DNA of 64,000 bases from Phenylobacterium zucineum HLK1 (GTDB lineage Bacteria > Pseudomonadota > Alphaproteobacteria > Caulobacterales > Caulobacteraceae). Below are positions 28,111-37,407 of this stretch, one piece after another. The stretch lies in contig NC_011144.1 of NCBI RefSeq assembly GCF_000017265.1, positions 1,590,001 through 1,654,000 of the forward strand, given 5' to 3'. Numbering within the stretch: position 1 is the first letter of the stretch; each line of letters starts with the position of its first letter. The notes beneath the pieces are model-generated. The model saw only the letters and a list, made by a program, of their open reading frames with translations, had not been told where the DNA came from and ran no database searches. A program made the translations under genes and the position numbers.

Positions 28111-29226
28111 CTAGAGCGGGCGGAGGCGGACAACTTTCGGGTCGTCGGGCATTGGCCCCGGATCTGAGAAGCTCGCCCCCGTCACAAGCTCCAGCATTGC
28201 GGGAGCGAAGCCGACCTGTCTCCCAACCGCCACCGCGCCACCTGGGATCGCGCTTTCTAGGGCGGCGATTGCCGACGGCAGGAGTTCCGGCTGCTCAATC
28301 GGTAGAGTCCCGTCGGCGTCGTAGGTCTCGACCTTCGCCTGGCCGGTTTTCACAAGATGGATGTTGGCGGTTCGGTATTGGGCCGGGGACAGCAGTCCAA
28401 GGTCGTAGCCGCGCCGCACGATGGCGCGGACTGACATCTTCCAACGTAGCTTGAGCTGGAAGAGCGCACGCCAGTTGATCGTTCGTCCACGCGGAAACTC
28501 CCGGAGCACAGCGCCGCGCGGAAAGAGGAAGGCGCTTGCGAATCGATGCGCCTGATCCTCCGTCGCCCGGTCTCCCGTTTGGATGCCGCGATGCATAATC
28601 AAGTGCCCGCATTCGTGGGCGAAGTCGAACCGCTGCCGGCAGAGGCTTTCCTTGAGTGAGCTCCGCACGATGACCGGCCGCCGCCGATCCATGGAAAACG
28701 CGTCCACACGCTCGGACAGATCGCCGAAATAGGTCACGACGGCGCCAGCGTTTTCCACGACGCGCATCATGCTGGTGATCGGACCTGTTGTGCCCAGTCC
28801 CCAATAGCGTCGCGCTTTCTCGGCCGCTTGTTCGATCTCCTCGGCCGAGGATGCCGGCAGGTCAGGAAAGGAGACCTCAGGAAGCTCCAGATGCTCTTCG
28901 ATCGCTGCCACGAACTTGTCGAGGAGCGTTCCTCGAGCCAGCACTTGGCTCGTGACAGAGGCCGGCCGCGTGATATGCCCCCGAAAGTGGCACTGCTCGG
29001 GCCGAACGGTCGAAGGAATCGGCTCGCCCAAGAAAGCGGCCGTGACGCCGAGCTCGTCGGCGAGAGCCGCGATCAGGTCGTCGGAGGCTGATCGCGCGCC
29101 CGTCTCAAGTTGATGGATGAACTGACGCGTGGCGCCCACGCGCTCGCCGATCTCTTCAAGGGAGTAGCCACGAGCCAGCCGGGCGAGCCGCAATTGCTCG
29201 CCTGCGATCTTCGCTTTTGTTTCCAT
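28111..29226 (-). CDS. XRE-family regulator fused to ImmA/IrrE metallopeptidase
   Basis: The start METKAKIAGEQLRLARLARG gives 371 aa; an upstream ATG (29361) adds residues with no homology. Residues ~8-65 are an XRE/Cro helix-turn-helix ('YSLEEIGERVGATRQFIHQLE'). The ImmA/IrrE peptidase domain has the zinc motif H204-E-C-G-H208 in 'FDFAHECGHLIMH' and 'DQAHRFASAFLFP' downstream, where the third ligand is expected. In ICEBs1, ImmA cleaves the element's repressor; fused proteins of this type are common in mobile and defence regions. It is convergent with the Qat operon and lies 52 bp after an unrecognised gene on the same strand. Confidence 0.9.
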   Translation of the reverse strand: METKAKIAGEQLRLARLARGYSLEEIGERVGATRQFIHQLETGARSASDDLIAALADELGVTAAFLGEPIPSTVRPEQCHFRGHITRPASVTSQVLARGTLLDKFVAAIEEHLELPEVSFPDLPASSAEEIEQAAEKARRYWGLGTTGPITSMMRVVENAGAVVTYFGDLSERVDAFSMDRRRPVIVRSSLKESLCRQRFDFAHECGHLIMHRGIQTGDRATEDQAHRFASAFLFPRGAVLREFPRGRTINWRALFQLKLRWKMSVRAIVRRGYDLGLLSPAQYRTANIHLVKTGQAKVETYDADGTLPIEQPELLPSAIAALESAIPGGAVAVGRQVGFAPAMLELVTGASFSDPGPMPDDPKVVRLRPL

Positions 29227-29278
29227 ACTCGGCCGGCCTAAGGGCCGCCTCTTGTCGAAATGCTGACCGACCGAGTTC

Positions 29279-29872
29279 TCATTCGGTCGTGCCGTCCTTC
29301 TTCTTCCTTGCTGCGATTCCGACCGCCGGAGCGGGAAGCTCCACACCTTCGCTGCCTTCAATCCAGAGCGGCGACACCTTTGTGACCGGCTCGTCCAGCG
29401 GGACCTGCCACGTCAGCACGGGGGTCTCGCCAGCCAGCACCACAAAGGTGATCGCCGTGAGCGCGCCATCGACGTCAGTTTCGATGGCGAAGCGGTAGGC
29501 TGGCTGCGAGGTGAGTTTCACCAGCTCGTCAGCCCCGAACAAGCTCCGCTGCTTCAACTCGGAGAACGACTGCTTCAGAGTTCGGGTCGTGGGATCGTCT
29601 GGCTCCCCCCGATAGAAGCGCACGGGCACGCCACCGATGCTGAACACGAACTGCATCGAAGGATCGAGGATTTCGAGCCAGTCCACGTCGAGTGCGGCGG
29701 TCTCGATCTCAGACTTCTGGAACGCGAAGGCCTCGCACCCCACGGTCCAGGGCGTGCAACCGATCGCGGGGTCGAAACGATCGAGCGCATTGTTGCGCCC
29801 CCGCTCGATTAGCTTGCCGATCGTGATTAGCCGATCGCGGTCGAGCGCAGGGTGGTGTTCCCAAGGGGTCAT
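29279..29872 (-). CDS. Hypothetical protein upstream of the ImmA/IrrE gene
   Basis: This 197-aa protein is not recognised. It has a GGAG site five bases before ATG 29872 and a soluble composition with no signal peptide or membrane segment. A mixed alpha/beta character is seen, with a Lys-rich end ('ARKKKDGTTE'). It sits just upstream of, and in line with, the XRE-ImmA/IrrE gene, so the two probably form an operon. It could be the protease's substrate or antitoxin-like partner, but nothing in the sequence proves this. Confidence 0.7.
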   Translation of the reverse strand: MTPWEHHPALDRDRLITIGKLIERGRNNALDRFDPAIGCTPWTVGCEAFAFQKSEIETAALDVDWLEILDPSMQFVFSIGGVPVRFYRGEPDDPTTRTLKQSFSELKQRSLFGADELVKLTSQPAYRFAIETDVDGALTAITFVVLAGETPVLTWQVPLDEPVTKVSPLWIEGSEGVELPAPAVGIAARKKKDGTTE

Positions 29873-30084
29873 GATCGCTCCATCTCAGAGCTTGAGTCTT
29901 GGGCAAATTTCTAGATTCGTCAACTGATCCCGAAATTGTAAGCTGTGGATGCCTTTGTCAGCGGCCAGCGGGCGCGCCTTGCAGGAGGTGTACTCTCGAG
30001 TTCGCTCAGCCCGCGCTGTAGCTGTGGGTGTAGTGGTGATGACCTGCGCCGGCAGGTTCGACGCGTGGACGTGAGAGCAGGTGG

Positions 30085-30537
30085 TCATGCTTGGACCGGC
30101 GCCAACCGCTCCGGCGCGGCGTGCTCCTGGGCGCAAAGGCTGTGGTCGGCGAGCGTCTCGATGACACGGCAATCGCCCGCGAGGCCATGGCAGCCGGCGG
30201 CGACCATGCGCTTCAGCTCGGCGCGTAGCGCTTCGAGCTGCGCGATCTTGGTCTCGACGGCCGTGAGCTGCTCCTGGGCCAGGGCATTGGCGTCCTCGCA
30301 CGTGCGGTCGGGGTTGTCGGCCAGGTCGAGGAGGGTGCGGATCGCTTCGATGGGGAAGCCGAGCTGCCGGGCATGCTTGATGAAGGCGAGGCGGCGGACG
30401 GCCTCGTCGCCGTAGACGCGTCGGTCGCTCTCCGTGCGGTCCGGTTCCGGCAGCAGGCCGATCTGCTCATAGAAGCGAATCGTCGGGACCTTCACGTCCG
30501 CCGCTTTGGCGAGCTTTCCGATGGTGTGCGCCGGCAT
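30085..30537 (-). CDS. MerR-family heavy-metal-responsive regulator (ZntR/PbrR/CadR type)
   Basis: This 150-aa protein has the MerR winged helix at the N-terminus ('HTIGKLAKAADVKVPTIRFYEQIGLLPEPDR'), a dimerisation coiled coil, and metal-sensing cysteines. There is a Cys at the start of the coiled coil ('DRTCEDANAL') and a C-terminal loop 'GCHGLAGDCRVIETL', the ZntR-like Cys-x-His...Cys arrangement for Zn(II)/Cd(II)/Pb(II). It is divergent from a cation transporter gene; a MerR-type promoter with a perfect dyad lies between them, so control of that transporter and the czc genes behind it is likely. Confidence 0.92.
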   Translation of the reverse strand: MPAHTIGKLAKAADVKVPTIRFYEQIGLLPEPDRTESDRRVYGDEAVRRLAFIKHARQLGFPIEAIRTLLDLADNPDRTCEDANALAQEQLTAVETKIAQLEALRAELKRMVAAGCHGLAGDCRVIETLADHSLCAQEHAAPERLAPVQA

Positions 30538-30571
30538 TGGGATCTCCGCTGAGATGCTGAAAAATAGGCGC

Positions 30572-30602
30572 TTGATCCTCTAGCGACTAGAGGATGCAGG
30601 CT
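30572..30602 (+). promoter_or_regulatory. MerR-type promoter/operator for the cation-transporter/czc operon
   Basis: A -35 box TTGATC (30572-30577) and a -10-like CAGGCT (30597-30602) are 19 bp apart, the over-long spacer typical of MerR-activated promoters. Between them lies the perfect dyad CCTCTAG-CGA-CTAGAGG (30577-30593). Transcription would start near 30609, the proposed start codon of the transporter. Confidence 0.85.
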
Positions 30603-30608
30603 GTCTTT

Positions 30609-31316
30609 ATGTCCAGCTGCTCCACCTCGTCCGAAGCGCAGCCAGCCACCTCCAGCGGCTGCGGCTGCGGCCATCCCGTGACCTTTGACGGCGCTTCCGC
30701 CGGCTACAAGCGGGCGCTTGGCGGCGTGATCGCGATCAATCTGGTTGGATTTGTCGTGGTGGCGATCGGCAGCCTCTGGGCGGGCTCGGCGTCGCTCGCG
30801 GCCAACACCCTGGATTTCGCCGCGGACGCCGCGACCTACGGCTTGAGCCTCTGGGCCATCGGCAAGAGCGTGCGGGTCCGCTCCGGCGCGGCCTTGATCA
30901 AGAGCGGCAGCCTGGCGGTCATGGCGCTGGCGATCCTCGGCTTCGCGGTGTGGCGCGCCTTGGTCGGCGCGCCGCCCGAAGGTGCGGCCATCTCCGGCCT
31001 TGGCTTGTTCGGGGCTGCGGCCAATCTCCTCGCGGCGCTCTTGCTGGTCCGCTACCGGGAAGGCGACGCCAACGTGCGCTCGGTGTGGCTCTGCACCCGC
31101 AATGACCTCATCCAGTGCCTGGCGGTCGCCGCCACCGGCGTCGCCGTCATGGTGACCGGCTCCCGTTGGCCGGACCTGATCGTCGGGGTCTTGTTGGCCG
31201 CGGTGTTCCTGCGCTCAGCCTGGCAGATCACCGTCCAGGCGCGCCAGGAGCTGAAGGCCGCCGCCGCCAAGCCGGATTTTATAACGCATTCCCGTCCGTC
31301 ATCGGCCTCGGTATAG
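30609..31316 (+). CDS. Cation transporter of the CDF-like family
   Basis: The start MSSCSTSSEAQPA gives 235 aa. An ATG at 30594 lies inside the MerR operator and is unlikely to be used. A Cys/His-rich N-terminus ('SSGCGCGHP') precedes six hydrophobic segments. CDF metal-site residues are visible in 'NTLDFAADAATYG' (helix II) and 'CTRNDLIQCLAV' (helix V). CDF proteins move Zn/Cd/Co out of the cytoplasm in exchange for protons. The mRNA is probably leaderless because the predicted +1 falls on the ATG. First gene of a run leading into czcCBA. Confidence 0.85.
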   Translation: MSSCSTSSEAQPATSSGCGCGHPVTFDGASAGYKRALGGVIAINLVGFVVVAIGSLWAGSASLAANTLDFAADAATYGLSLWAIGKSVRVRSGAALIKSGSLAVMALAILGFAVWRALVGAPPEGAAISGLGLFGAAANLLAALLLVRYREGDANVRSVWLCTRNDLIQCLAVAATGVAVMVTGSRWPDLIVGVLLAAVFLRSAWQITVQARQELKAAAAKPDFITHSRPSSASV

Positions 31317-31325
31317 GTCCGCGCG

Positions 31326-31691
31326 ATGGCACGAACCTCACCCTGGTGGCGCAAGGTCGGCATGGCGCTCGCCGCGCTGGTGCTGACCGTGCTCACGCTG
31401 GGGCCGAGTCTCGATGGCCTTCTCTGCCGCGATGAGGGCGGCCTCAGCGCCGCGGCGGCTGAGATGCCCGTGGCCGATCTGGCCGCCGATCACCCAGATC
31501 CGCGCCCCCTCGACGAGGGCCCGGGCCTCTGCGTCCACGGACACTGCCATCACAGCGCGCCCTATGTGCCGGCGACCCCGCCCGCGGGCGAGCTTTCGGC
31601 GCCGCTGCTGGCGGTCGCCCATCCGTTCGTGCGGGACCGGGTACCGACCTCCGATCCCAAGTTCGGGCTGATCCGACCTCCCAGAGCCTGA
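31326..31691 (+). CDS. Small His/Cys-containing exported or membrane-anchored protein
   Basis: This 121-aa protein has a hydrophobic N-terminal segment ('VGMALAALVLTVLTLGPSL') that could be a signal or anchor, and a metal-binding-looking cluster 'CVHGHCHHSAP' in the middle. It is not recognised as a named family. It starts 10 bp after the transporter gene and precedes czcC. A comparable His-rich small protein sits before the second czcCBA operon. A periplasmic metal-binding or sensing role is inferred only. Confidence 0.65.
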   Translation: MARTSPWWRKVGMALAALVLTVLTLGPSLDGLLCRDEGGLSAAAAEMPVADLAADHPDPRPLDEGPGLCVHGHCHHSAPYVPATPPAGELSAPLLAVAHPFVRDRVPTSDPKFGLIRPPRA

Positions 31692-31739
31692 CGGTTCGCG
31701 CGTTCGCGCGCCCCATCCGTCACGTTCAAGAGGGACACC

Positions 31740-32993
31740 ATGAAACCCCACTTCCGCAGCTCGCCTTTGGCGGGACTGCTCTTGCTGGCCAGCCTCGGCG
31801 CAGCCGGCGCCGCCATGGCCGAACCTGCGCCGCCGTTCGCCGCCCTGCTTGCGCAGGCGCAGGCATCCGCCCCCCGGCTCGCCGAAGCGCGCGCCAACAT
31901 CGCGCGCGCCGAAGGGCTCGCGCGGCAAGCCGGCGTCCTGCCCAATCCGACCCTTGAGTTCGAGGTCGAGAACTTCTCCGGCTCCGGACCCTTCCGCGGA
32001 ACCAGCCTGTCAGAAACGACGGCGCGGGTCGGCCAGACCTTGGAGCTCGGCGGCAAGCGCTCGGCTCGCGTGGCGGCCGGTCGCGCCGAGATCGACGCCG
32101 CGCGGGCCCAGGCCCGGCGTGTCGAAGCGGAGTACGCGTTCGACCTCGCCGCGGCCTATGCGGAAGCCGAGGCTGCGGAACGACGCCTTCAGCTGGCGCG
32201 GGAGAGCCTGACCCTCGCGGAGGAGGACGCCCGCATCGCTTCGGCGCTTGTCGACGCCGGGCGCGAAGCTGAGCTTCGCCGCCTCCAGGCGCAGGCGGCT
32301 GTCGAGGCAGCTCGGGCGGCTGTTCAGGCAGCCCAAGCGGCGCGCGAGACGGCCTTCGGCGCCCTTACGACGCTGGCCGGCGCGCCAGCTCCTATCACCT
32401 CCATCCCGGCGAGCCTGCTGGAGTCCGCCGCCCCGCTCTTTCCGGGGGCGGCACCGGCGGCATCGGCGACCACCTCGTACCTGGCGGCCCAGGCGGAGCG
32501 TGAGGCGGCCGCCCGCCGCCTGCGCGTCGAGCGGCGGCGGGCCGTGCCGGACGTGACCGTCTCGATCGGGGTTCGTCGCTTCGAGGCGGACGACGCGGCG
32601 GCGCTGGTCGCGGGCGTGTCCGTCCCCTTGCCCTTGTTCGATCAGAACCGCGGCAACATCGCCGCCGCGCGCGCCGAGGCCGCGGCAGCGGAGGCGCGGC
32701 TCAACGCGGCGCGCCTGGAAGCCGAGTCGGCGGTGCGCACGAGCGCGGCGCGCAGCGCGGCGGCGGAGAGCCGCCTCAGCGCCGCGCGCCAGGGTGAGAG
32801 CACGGCCCATGAAGCCTACCGTCTCGCCCGCATCGGCTACGAAGCCGGTCGCCTGCCGCTGGCCGAACTCGTCGCCGCTCGCCGCGCGCTTGCAGAGGCG
32901 CGCGAACAGACCATCGCAGCCGCCGTCGAGCGGATCAGCGCCCAAGCCGCCATCGCGCGGCTGAGCGTCGTCGCCACCCCTGGAGAACAATGA
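31740..32993 (+). CDS. czcC: CzcC-like TolC-family outer-membrane efflux protein
   Basis: This 417-aa protein has a signal peptide ('SPLAGLLLLASLGAAGAAMA') and the two outer-membrane efflux protein repeats, rich in Ala/Glu/Arg coiled coils ('AARAEAAAAEARLNAARLEAES'). 'NPTLEFEVENFSGSGPF' is a CzcC-type strand. It forms the outer-membrane channel of the RND efflux complex with the next two genes; its stop overlaps the czcB start (ATGA). Confidence 0.9.
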   Translation: MKPHFRSSPLAGLLLLASLGAAGAAMAEPAPPFAALLAQAQASAPRLAEARANIARAEGLARQAGVLPNPTLEFEVENFSGSGPFRGTSLSETTARVGQTLELGGKRSARVAAGRAEIDAARAQARRVEAEYAFDLAAAYAEAEAAERRLQLARESLTLAEEDARIASALVDAGREAELRRLQAQAAVEAARAAVQAAQAARETAFGALTTLAGAPAPITSIPASLLESAAPLFPGAAPAASATTSYLAAQAEREAAARRLRVERRRAVPDVTVSIGVRRFEADDAAALVAGVSVPLPLFDQNRGNIAAARAEAAAAEARLNAARLEAESAVRTSAARSAAAESRLSAARQGESTAHEAYRLARIGYEAGRLPLAELVAARRALAEAREQTIAAAVERISAQAAIARLSVVATPGEQ

Positions 32994-34153
32994 TGAAGAC
33001 CGACGATAAGCGTCTCTACGGCGCCGTCGCGGCGGCCGTCGTGCTGGCCGGTGTCGGCGGCTTCGCGCTGTCCACCGTGATCAACCGCCCTGAAGCCCCC
33101 GCCGAAGAAGAGCACGCGGAGGAGGGGGCGCACGCCGAAGGCGAGGGCTCCGAGGTCAAGCTGACCCCGCAGCAGGCGAGCGCCGCCGGGATTGCGGTGG
33201 TCACCGTCTCGAGCGGCGGAGCCGGCGACCTGCGCCTCACCGGGCGGGTGGAAGCCTCGCCGAGCGCGCGGGCGGCCGTGGCCGCGCCGGTGTCCGGGTC
33301 CGTGGTCCGCGTGCTGGTCGCGCCGGGCGCCAACGTGGGCGCCGGGGCCGGTCTCGCCGTGATCCGGAGCGCCGACGGCGCCGCGGTCCGGGCCGAGTCC
33401 GTCGCCGCCGGCGCAGAGGCGGAAGCCGCACGGGCGGCGCTCGCGCGGGAAGAGCGTCTGTTCAGCGCGGGCGTCACCGCGCGCCAGGACTTCGAAGCGG
33501 CGCGAGCCGCCGCGGCCCGGGCCAGCGCCGAAGCGGTCGCCGCGAGAGCCAAGCTGGCTGCGGCGGGCGGACCAGGCGCTTCGGGCGAGACCCTCATCCG
33601 CAGCCCGATCGCCGGGATCGTCACGGGTTTGCAGGTGGCGCCCGGCGGCTTCGTCAGCCAGGGCGGCGCGGTCGCCGAGGTGGCCAACCCCGCTCAGGTC
33701 GAGGTGGTCTTCAACGCCCCGGCGGAGGCCGCCGCCAAGCTACGGGTCGGCGCGCCGCTCAGGGTCATCGGCTCCGACGGGGCGGAGGCCGACGCGGTTA
33801 TCGTCGGCGTCGCACCTCTGGCGCAGGGCGCCACCGGCGCGGCCGTGGTCCGCGCCAGGCCGAGCGGCGGGCGTTTGACGCCCGGCGCCGCCGTGAGCGC
33901 CGCCATCTCCACGGAGACCGGCGGCTATCCGACGGTGCCGTCGGAAGCGGTGCAGACGGTGGAGGGCCGCTCCATTGTGTTCGTGGCCGAGGGTGGCGGT
34001 TTCCGGGCGCAGTCCGTGACCCCCGGGCGCTCCGGCGCCGGCTATACCCAGATCATCGCGGGCCTGAAGGGCGGCGAACGGATCGCCGGCCGCGGGGCGT
34101 TCGTGCTGAAAGCCGAGCTCGCCAAGGGCGAAGCCGAGCACGGGGACCACTGA
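32990..34153 (+). CDS. czcB: CzcB-like periplasmic adaptor (membrane fusion protein)
   Basis: This 387-aa protein has an N-terminal anchor helix ('YGAVAAAVVLAGVGGFALS'), an acidic His-containing linker ('EEEHAEEGAHAEGEGS'), a lipoyl/barrel-sandwich hybrid domain split by an Ala-rich hairpin, and a beta-barrel/proximal domain. It ends 'AEHGDH'. It links CzcA to CzcC. It starts within the czcC stop and is followed two bases later by czcA. Confidence 0.9.
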   Translation: MMKTDDKRLYGAVAAAVVLAGVGGFALSTVINRPEAPAEEEHAEEGAHAEGEGSEVKLTPQQASAAGIAVVTVSSGGAGDLRLTGRVEASPSARAAVAAPVSGSVVRVLVAPGANVGAGAGLAVIRSADGAAVRAESVAAGAEAEAARAALAREERLFSAGVTARQDFEAARAAAARASAEAVAARAKLAAAGGPGASGETLIRSPIAGIVTGLQVAPGGFVSQGGAVAEVANPAQVEVVFNAPAEAAAKLRVGAPLRVIGSDGAEADAVIVGVAPLAQGATGAAVVRARPSGGRLTPGAAVSAAISTETGGYPTVPSEAVQTVEGRSIVFVAEGGGFRAQSVTPGRSGAGYTQIIAGLKGGERIAGRGAFVLKAELAKGEAEHGDH

Positions 34154-34155
34154 CC

Positions 34156-37100
34156 ATGCTCGGCAGGCTTGTCGCCTTCTCCGTGCGCCACCGCATCGCG
34201 GTCGTGCTCGTCACCCTGCTGGTGGCCGCCTTCGGCGTCTCCCAGCTCTTCCGGCTGCCGATCGATGCGGTGCCGGACATCACCAACAAGCAGGTCCAAG
34301 TCACCACCATCGCCCCGGCGCTCTCGCCGGAGGAGATCGAACAGCGGGTGACCTTCCCGGTCGAGACCGCGCTCGGCGGCATCCCAGGCCTGGTGGAGAC
34401 CCGCTCGATCTCGCGGAACGGCTTCAGCCAGATCACCGCCGTGTTCCGCGAGAGCACCGACATCTACTTCGCCCGTCAGCAGGTGAACGAACGCATCGAG
34501 GCCGTGCGGGAGGACCTGCCCGCCGACGCGCGGCCGGAGATGGCGCCAATCACCACCGGCCTGGGCGAGGTCCTCATGTGGACGGTCGAATTCAAGCCGG
34601 GCGTGCGGGTGCGTCCCGGCGCGCCGGGACCGCAGCCTGACAGCTCGTACGTCACGCCCGAGGGCGAGCGGCTGGTGACCGAGCGGCAGAAGGCGACCTA
34701 CCTGCGCACCGTCCAGGACTGGATCGTCACGCCCCAGCTGCGCACCACGCCCGGCGTCGCCGGCATCGACACCATTGGTGGCTACGTGAAGGAGTACGTC
34801 GTCTATCCCGACCCGGCGCGGCTCTCGTCCTACGGGGTCGGCCTCAACGAACTGGTGGAGGCGGTGGAGCACGCCAACACCGTGGCCGGCGCCGGCTACG
34901 TCTCGCGCGGCGGCGAAGCTTTCGTCGTCCGCGCCGATGCGCGGGTCACCTCGCTGCAGGACCTCGCGTCCGCCCCGGTCACGAACCGCAACGGCCTGGT
35001 CGTCCGGGTCTCGGACGTGGCGCAGGTCGAGCTCGGCCAGGCCGTGCGCCTCGGCGCGGCTCAGGAGAACGGCCAGGAGGTCGTCATCGGGACGGCGCTG
35101 ATGCTGGCGGGCGAGAACAGCCGCACCGTCGCGCATGCCGTCAGCGAGCGGTTGGCGGAAATCGCGCCCTCCCTGCCGCCCGGCGTCGCCGTCAAGACGG
35201 TGCTCAACCGAACCGACCTTGTCGACCGCACCATCCGGACGGTTCAGCGCAACCTGGCGGAAGGCGCGCTCCTCGTGATCGCCGTGTTGTTCTTCCTGCT
35301 CGGCAACGTGCGGGCCGCGATCATTACGGCGCTTGTCATCCCGCTGTCCTTCCTCATCGGCGTCATCGGGATGAACCGCTTCGGCGTCAGCGGGAATCTC
35401 ATGAGCCTGGGCGCCCTCGACTTCGGGATCCTCGTCGATGGGGCGGTCGTGGTCGTAGAGAACACGCTCACCCGCATGGGCGTGCGGCGCGAGAGCGTCG
35501 GCCGCGACCTGACCTTGGCCGAGCGGCTCGAGGAAGCGGCGGGGGCTGCGCGGCAGATGGTTCGGCCGGCCGCGTTCGGCCAGGCCATCATCCTTCTGGT
35601 CTACGCCCCATTGCTCGCCCTCGAAGGTATCGAAGGCAAGATGTTCCAGCCGATGGCCGCCACAGTCATGCTGGCGCTCGCCGGCGCCTTTGTCCTCACC
35701 TTCACCTTCGTGCCGGCGATGACGGCCCTGCTCATCAAGCCCTCGGCGAAGCCGCACGAGAGCAAGGTGGAAGCCTTCGCGCGCCGACGGTTCGAGCCGG
35801 CGACCCGCTGGGCGGCGGCCCACCCGCGGCCGGTCGCCATCGGCGCCGGGCTGGCCGTCCTGGTCGGCCTGCTCACCTTCGTCTCGCTCGGCCGGGAGTT
35901 CATCCCGACGCTCGACGAGAAGGACGTGTTGGTCCAGGCGTTGCGCGTGCCGAGCGCCTCCCTGGAGCAATCCATCGAGATGCAGGCGAGGCTGGAGAAG
36001 GCGCTGGTTAAGGTGCCGGAAGTGGCGTTCGTCTTCTCCAAGACGGGCACCGCCGAAGTGTCCACCGATCCCATGCCGCCCAGCATCAGCGACACCTTTG
36101 TCGTCTTGAAGGACCAGAAGGACTGGCCGGACCGGGGGCTCTCGAAAGGCGAGGTGGTCGAGAAGATCGAGAAGGCCGCCGCCACCCAAATCGGCAACGC
36201 CTACGAGTTCACCCAGCCGATCCAGATGCGGTTCAACGAGCTCATCTCGGGTGTGCGCTCGGACGTCGCCGTCAAGGTTTACGGCGACGACTTCGCCGCC
36301 CTGGAGCGCACCGCCAATGAGATCGCCCAGGTGCTGCGCAACACGCGCGGCGCGGCGGATGTGCGCGTCGAGCAGGTCTCCGGCCTGCCGATGATCACCG
36401 CCGAGGTGGATCGCGCGGGCGCGGCGCTCTACGGCCTGCACGCCGCCGATGCCGCCGACGCCGTGCAGATCGCGCTGGCGGGCCGTGAAGCTGGCCGGGT
36501 GTTCGAAGGCGACCGGCGCTTCGACGTCGTGGTGCGCCTGCCGGACGCCATGCGCAACGATCTCGCCGCCGTGGCTCAGACGCCGCTTGCGGTGAACGAG
36601 GGGCAGAGCTTCGTCCCCCTCGGCTCCGTCGTGCGGTTCCGGGAAGGCGAGGGGCCGAACCAGATCAGCCGCGAAAACGGCAAGCGGCGGATCGTCGTGC
36701 AGGCGAACGTCCGCGGCCGGGACCTCGGCGGCTTCGTTTCGGAGGCCCAGGCGGCGGTGAGCAGCCGGGTCAAGGTTCCCGCCGGCGCCTGGCTCGACTG
36801 GGGCGGCCAGTTCGAAAACCTGCAGCGGGCCGAGGCGCGCCTGGCGCTCGTCGTGCCCGTCGTCTTCGTCCTGATCGCCGTCCTGCTCTACTTCGCACTC
36901 GGTTCGGCCTCGCAGGCGGCCCTGGTGTTCGCCTGCGTGCCGCTGGCGCTCGTCGGCGGCGCGCTGGCGCTCCTGGTCAGGGGCATGCCGTTCTCGGTGT
37001 CCGCTGCCGTCGGCTTCATCGCCGTCTCCGGCGTCGCCACCCTGAACGGCCTAGTCCTGATGCAGGCCATCCGCGAGCGCGTAGAAACAGGGCTCGATCC

Positions 37101-37374
37101 CACCGACGCCGCGGTCGAGGGCGCCATGGGGCGGCTGCGCGCGGTGCTCACGACCGCGCTGGTGGCGATCCTCGGCTTCATGCCCATGGCGCTTGCCCAC
37201 GGGGCCGGCGCGGAGGTCCAGAAGCCGTTGGCGACCGTCGTCATCGGCGGCCTGCTGACCGCGACGGTGCTGACCCTCGTGGTGCTGCCCACGTTCGCCG
37301 GCCGGGTGCTGGCGCGCCGCCTCCGGACAGCCGCCGGCGAGGCCTCGCGGCCGGCCGCCCAGCCCTTGTCTTGA
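34156..37374 (+). CDS. czcA: CzcA-like heavy-metal RND efflux pump (HME family)
   Basis: This 1072-aa protein has the twelve-helix RND architecture with two large periplasmic loops. The helix IV motif 'LGALDFGILVDGAVVVVEN' is of the HME1 (Zn/Co/Cd) kind; Cu/Ag pumps lack the DFG..DG pattern. The start 'MLGRLVAFSVRHRIAVVLV' and 'LPIDAVPDITNKQVQV' are conserved in CzcA. It exports divalent cations from periplasm or cytoplasm using the proton gradient. Probably under control of the upstream MerR regulator. Confidence 0.93.
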   Translation: MLGRLVAFSVRHRIAVVLVTLLVAAFGVSQLFRLPIDAVPDITNKQVQVTTIAPALSPEEIEQRVTFPVETALGGIPGLVETRSISRNGFSQITAVFRESTDIYFARQQVNERIEAVREDLPADARPEMAPITTGLGEVLMWTVEFKPGVRVRPGAPGPQPDSSYVTPEGERLVTERQKATYLRTVQDWIVTPQLRTTPGVAGIDTIGGYVKEYVVYPDPARLSSYGVGLNELVEAVEHANTVAGAGYVSRGGEAFVVRADARVTSLQDLASAPVTNRNGLVVRVSDVAQVELGQAVRLGAAQENGQEVVIGTALMLAGENSRTVAHAVSERLAEIAPSLPPGVAVKTVLNRTDLVDRTIRTVQRNLAEGALLVIAVLFFLLGNVRAAIITALVIPLSFLIGVIGMNRFGVSGNLMSLGALDFGILVDGAVVVVENTLTRMGVRRESVGRDLTLAERLEEAAGAARQMVRPAAFGQAIILLVYAPLLALEGIEGKMFQPMAATVMLALAGAFVLTFTFVPAMTALLIKPSAKPHESKVEAFARRRFEPATRWAAAHPRPVAIGAGLAVLVGLLTFVSLGREFIPTLDEKDVLVQALRVPSASLEQSIEMQARLEKALVKVPEVAFVFSKTGTAEVSTDPMPPSISDTFVVLKDQKDWPDRGLSKGEVVEKIEKAAATQIGNAYEFTQPIQMRFNELISGVRSDVAVKVYGDDFAALERTANEIAQVLRNTRGAADVRVEQVSGLPMITAEVDRAGAALYGLHAADAADAVQIALAGREAGRVFEGDRRFDVVVRLPDAMRNDLAAVAQTPLAVNEGQSFVPLGSVVRFREGEGPNQISRENGKRRIVVQANVRGRDLGGFVSEAQAAVSSRVKVPAGAWLDWGGQFENLQRAEARLALVVPVVFVLIAVLLYFALGSASQAALVFACVPLALVGGALALLVRGMPFSVSAAVGFIAVSGVATLNGLVLMQAIRERVETGLDPTDAAVEGAMGRLRAVLTTALVAILGFMPMALAHGAGAEVQKPLATVVIGGLLTATVLTLVVLPTFAGRVLARRLRTAAGEASRPAAQPLS

Positions 37375-37407
37375 GGGTTGGTTCGTGACGAGCGGAGGGA
37401 TGAGAGC

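Noticed and set aside
27896..30084. Right attachment site (copy of the guaA 3' end) in the gaps around the ImmA/IrrE pair
   Set aside because: The intergenic stretches were read for GGCACCATCGAGTGG-like sequence and none was seen.
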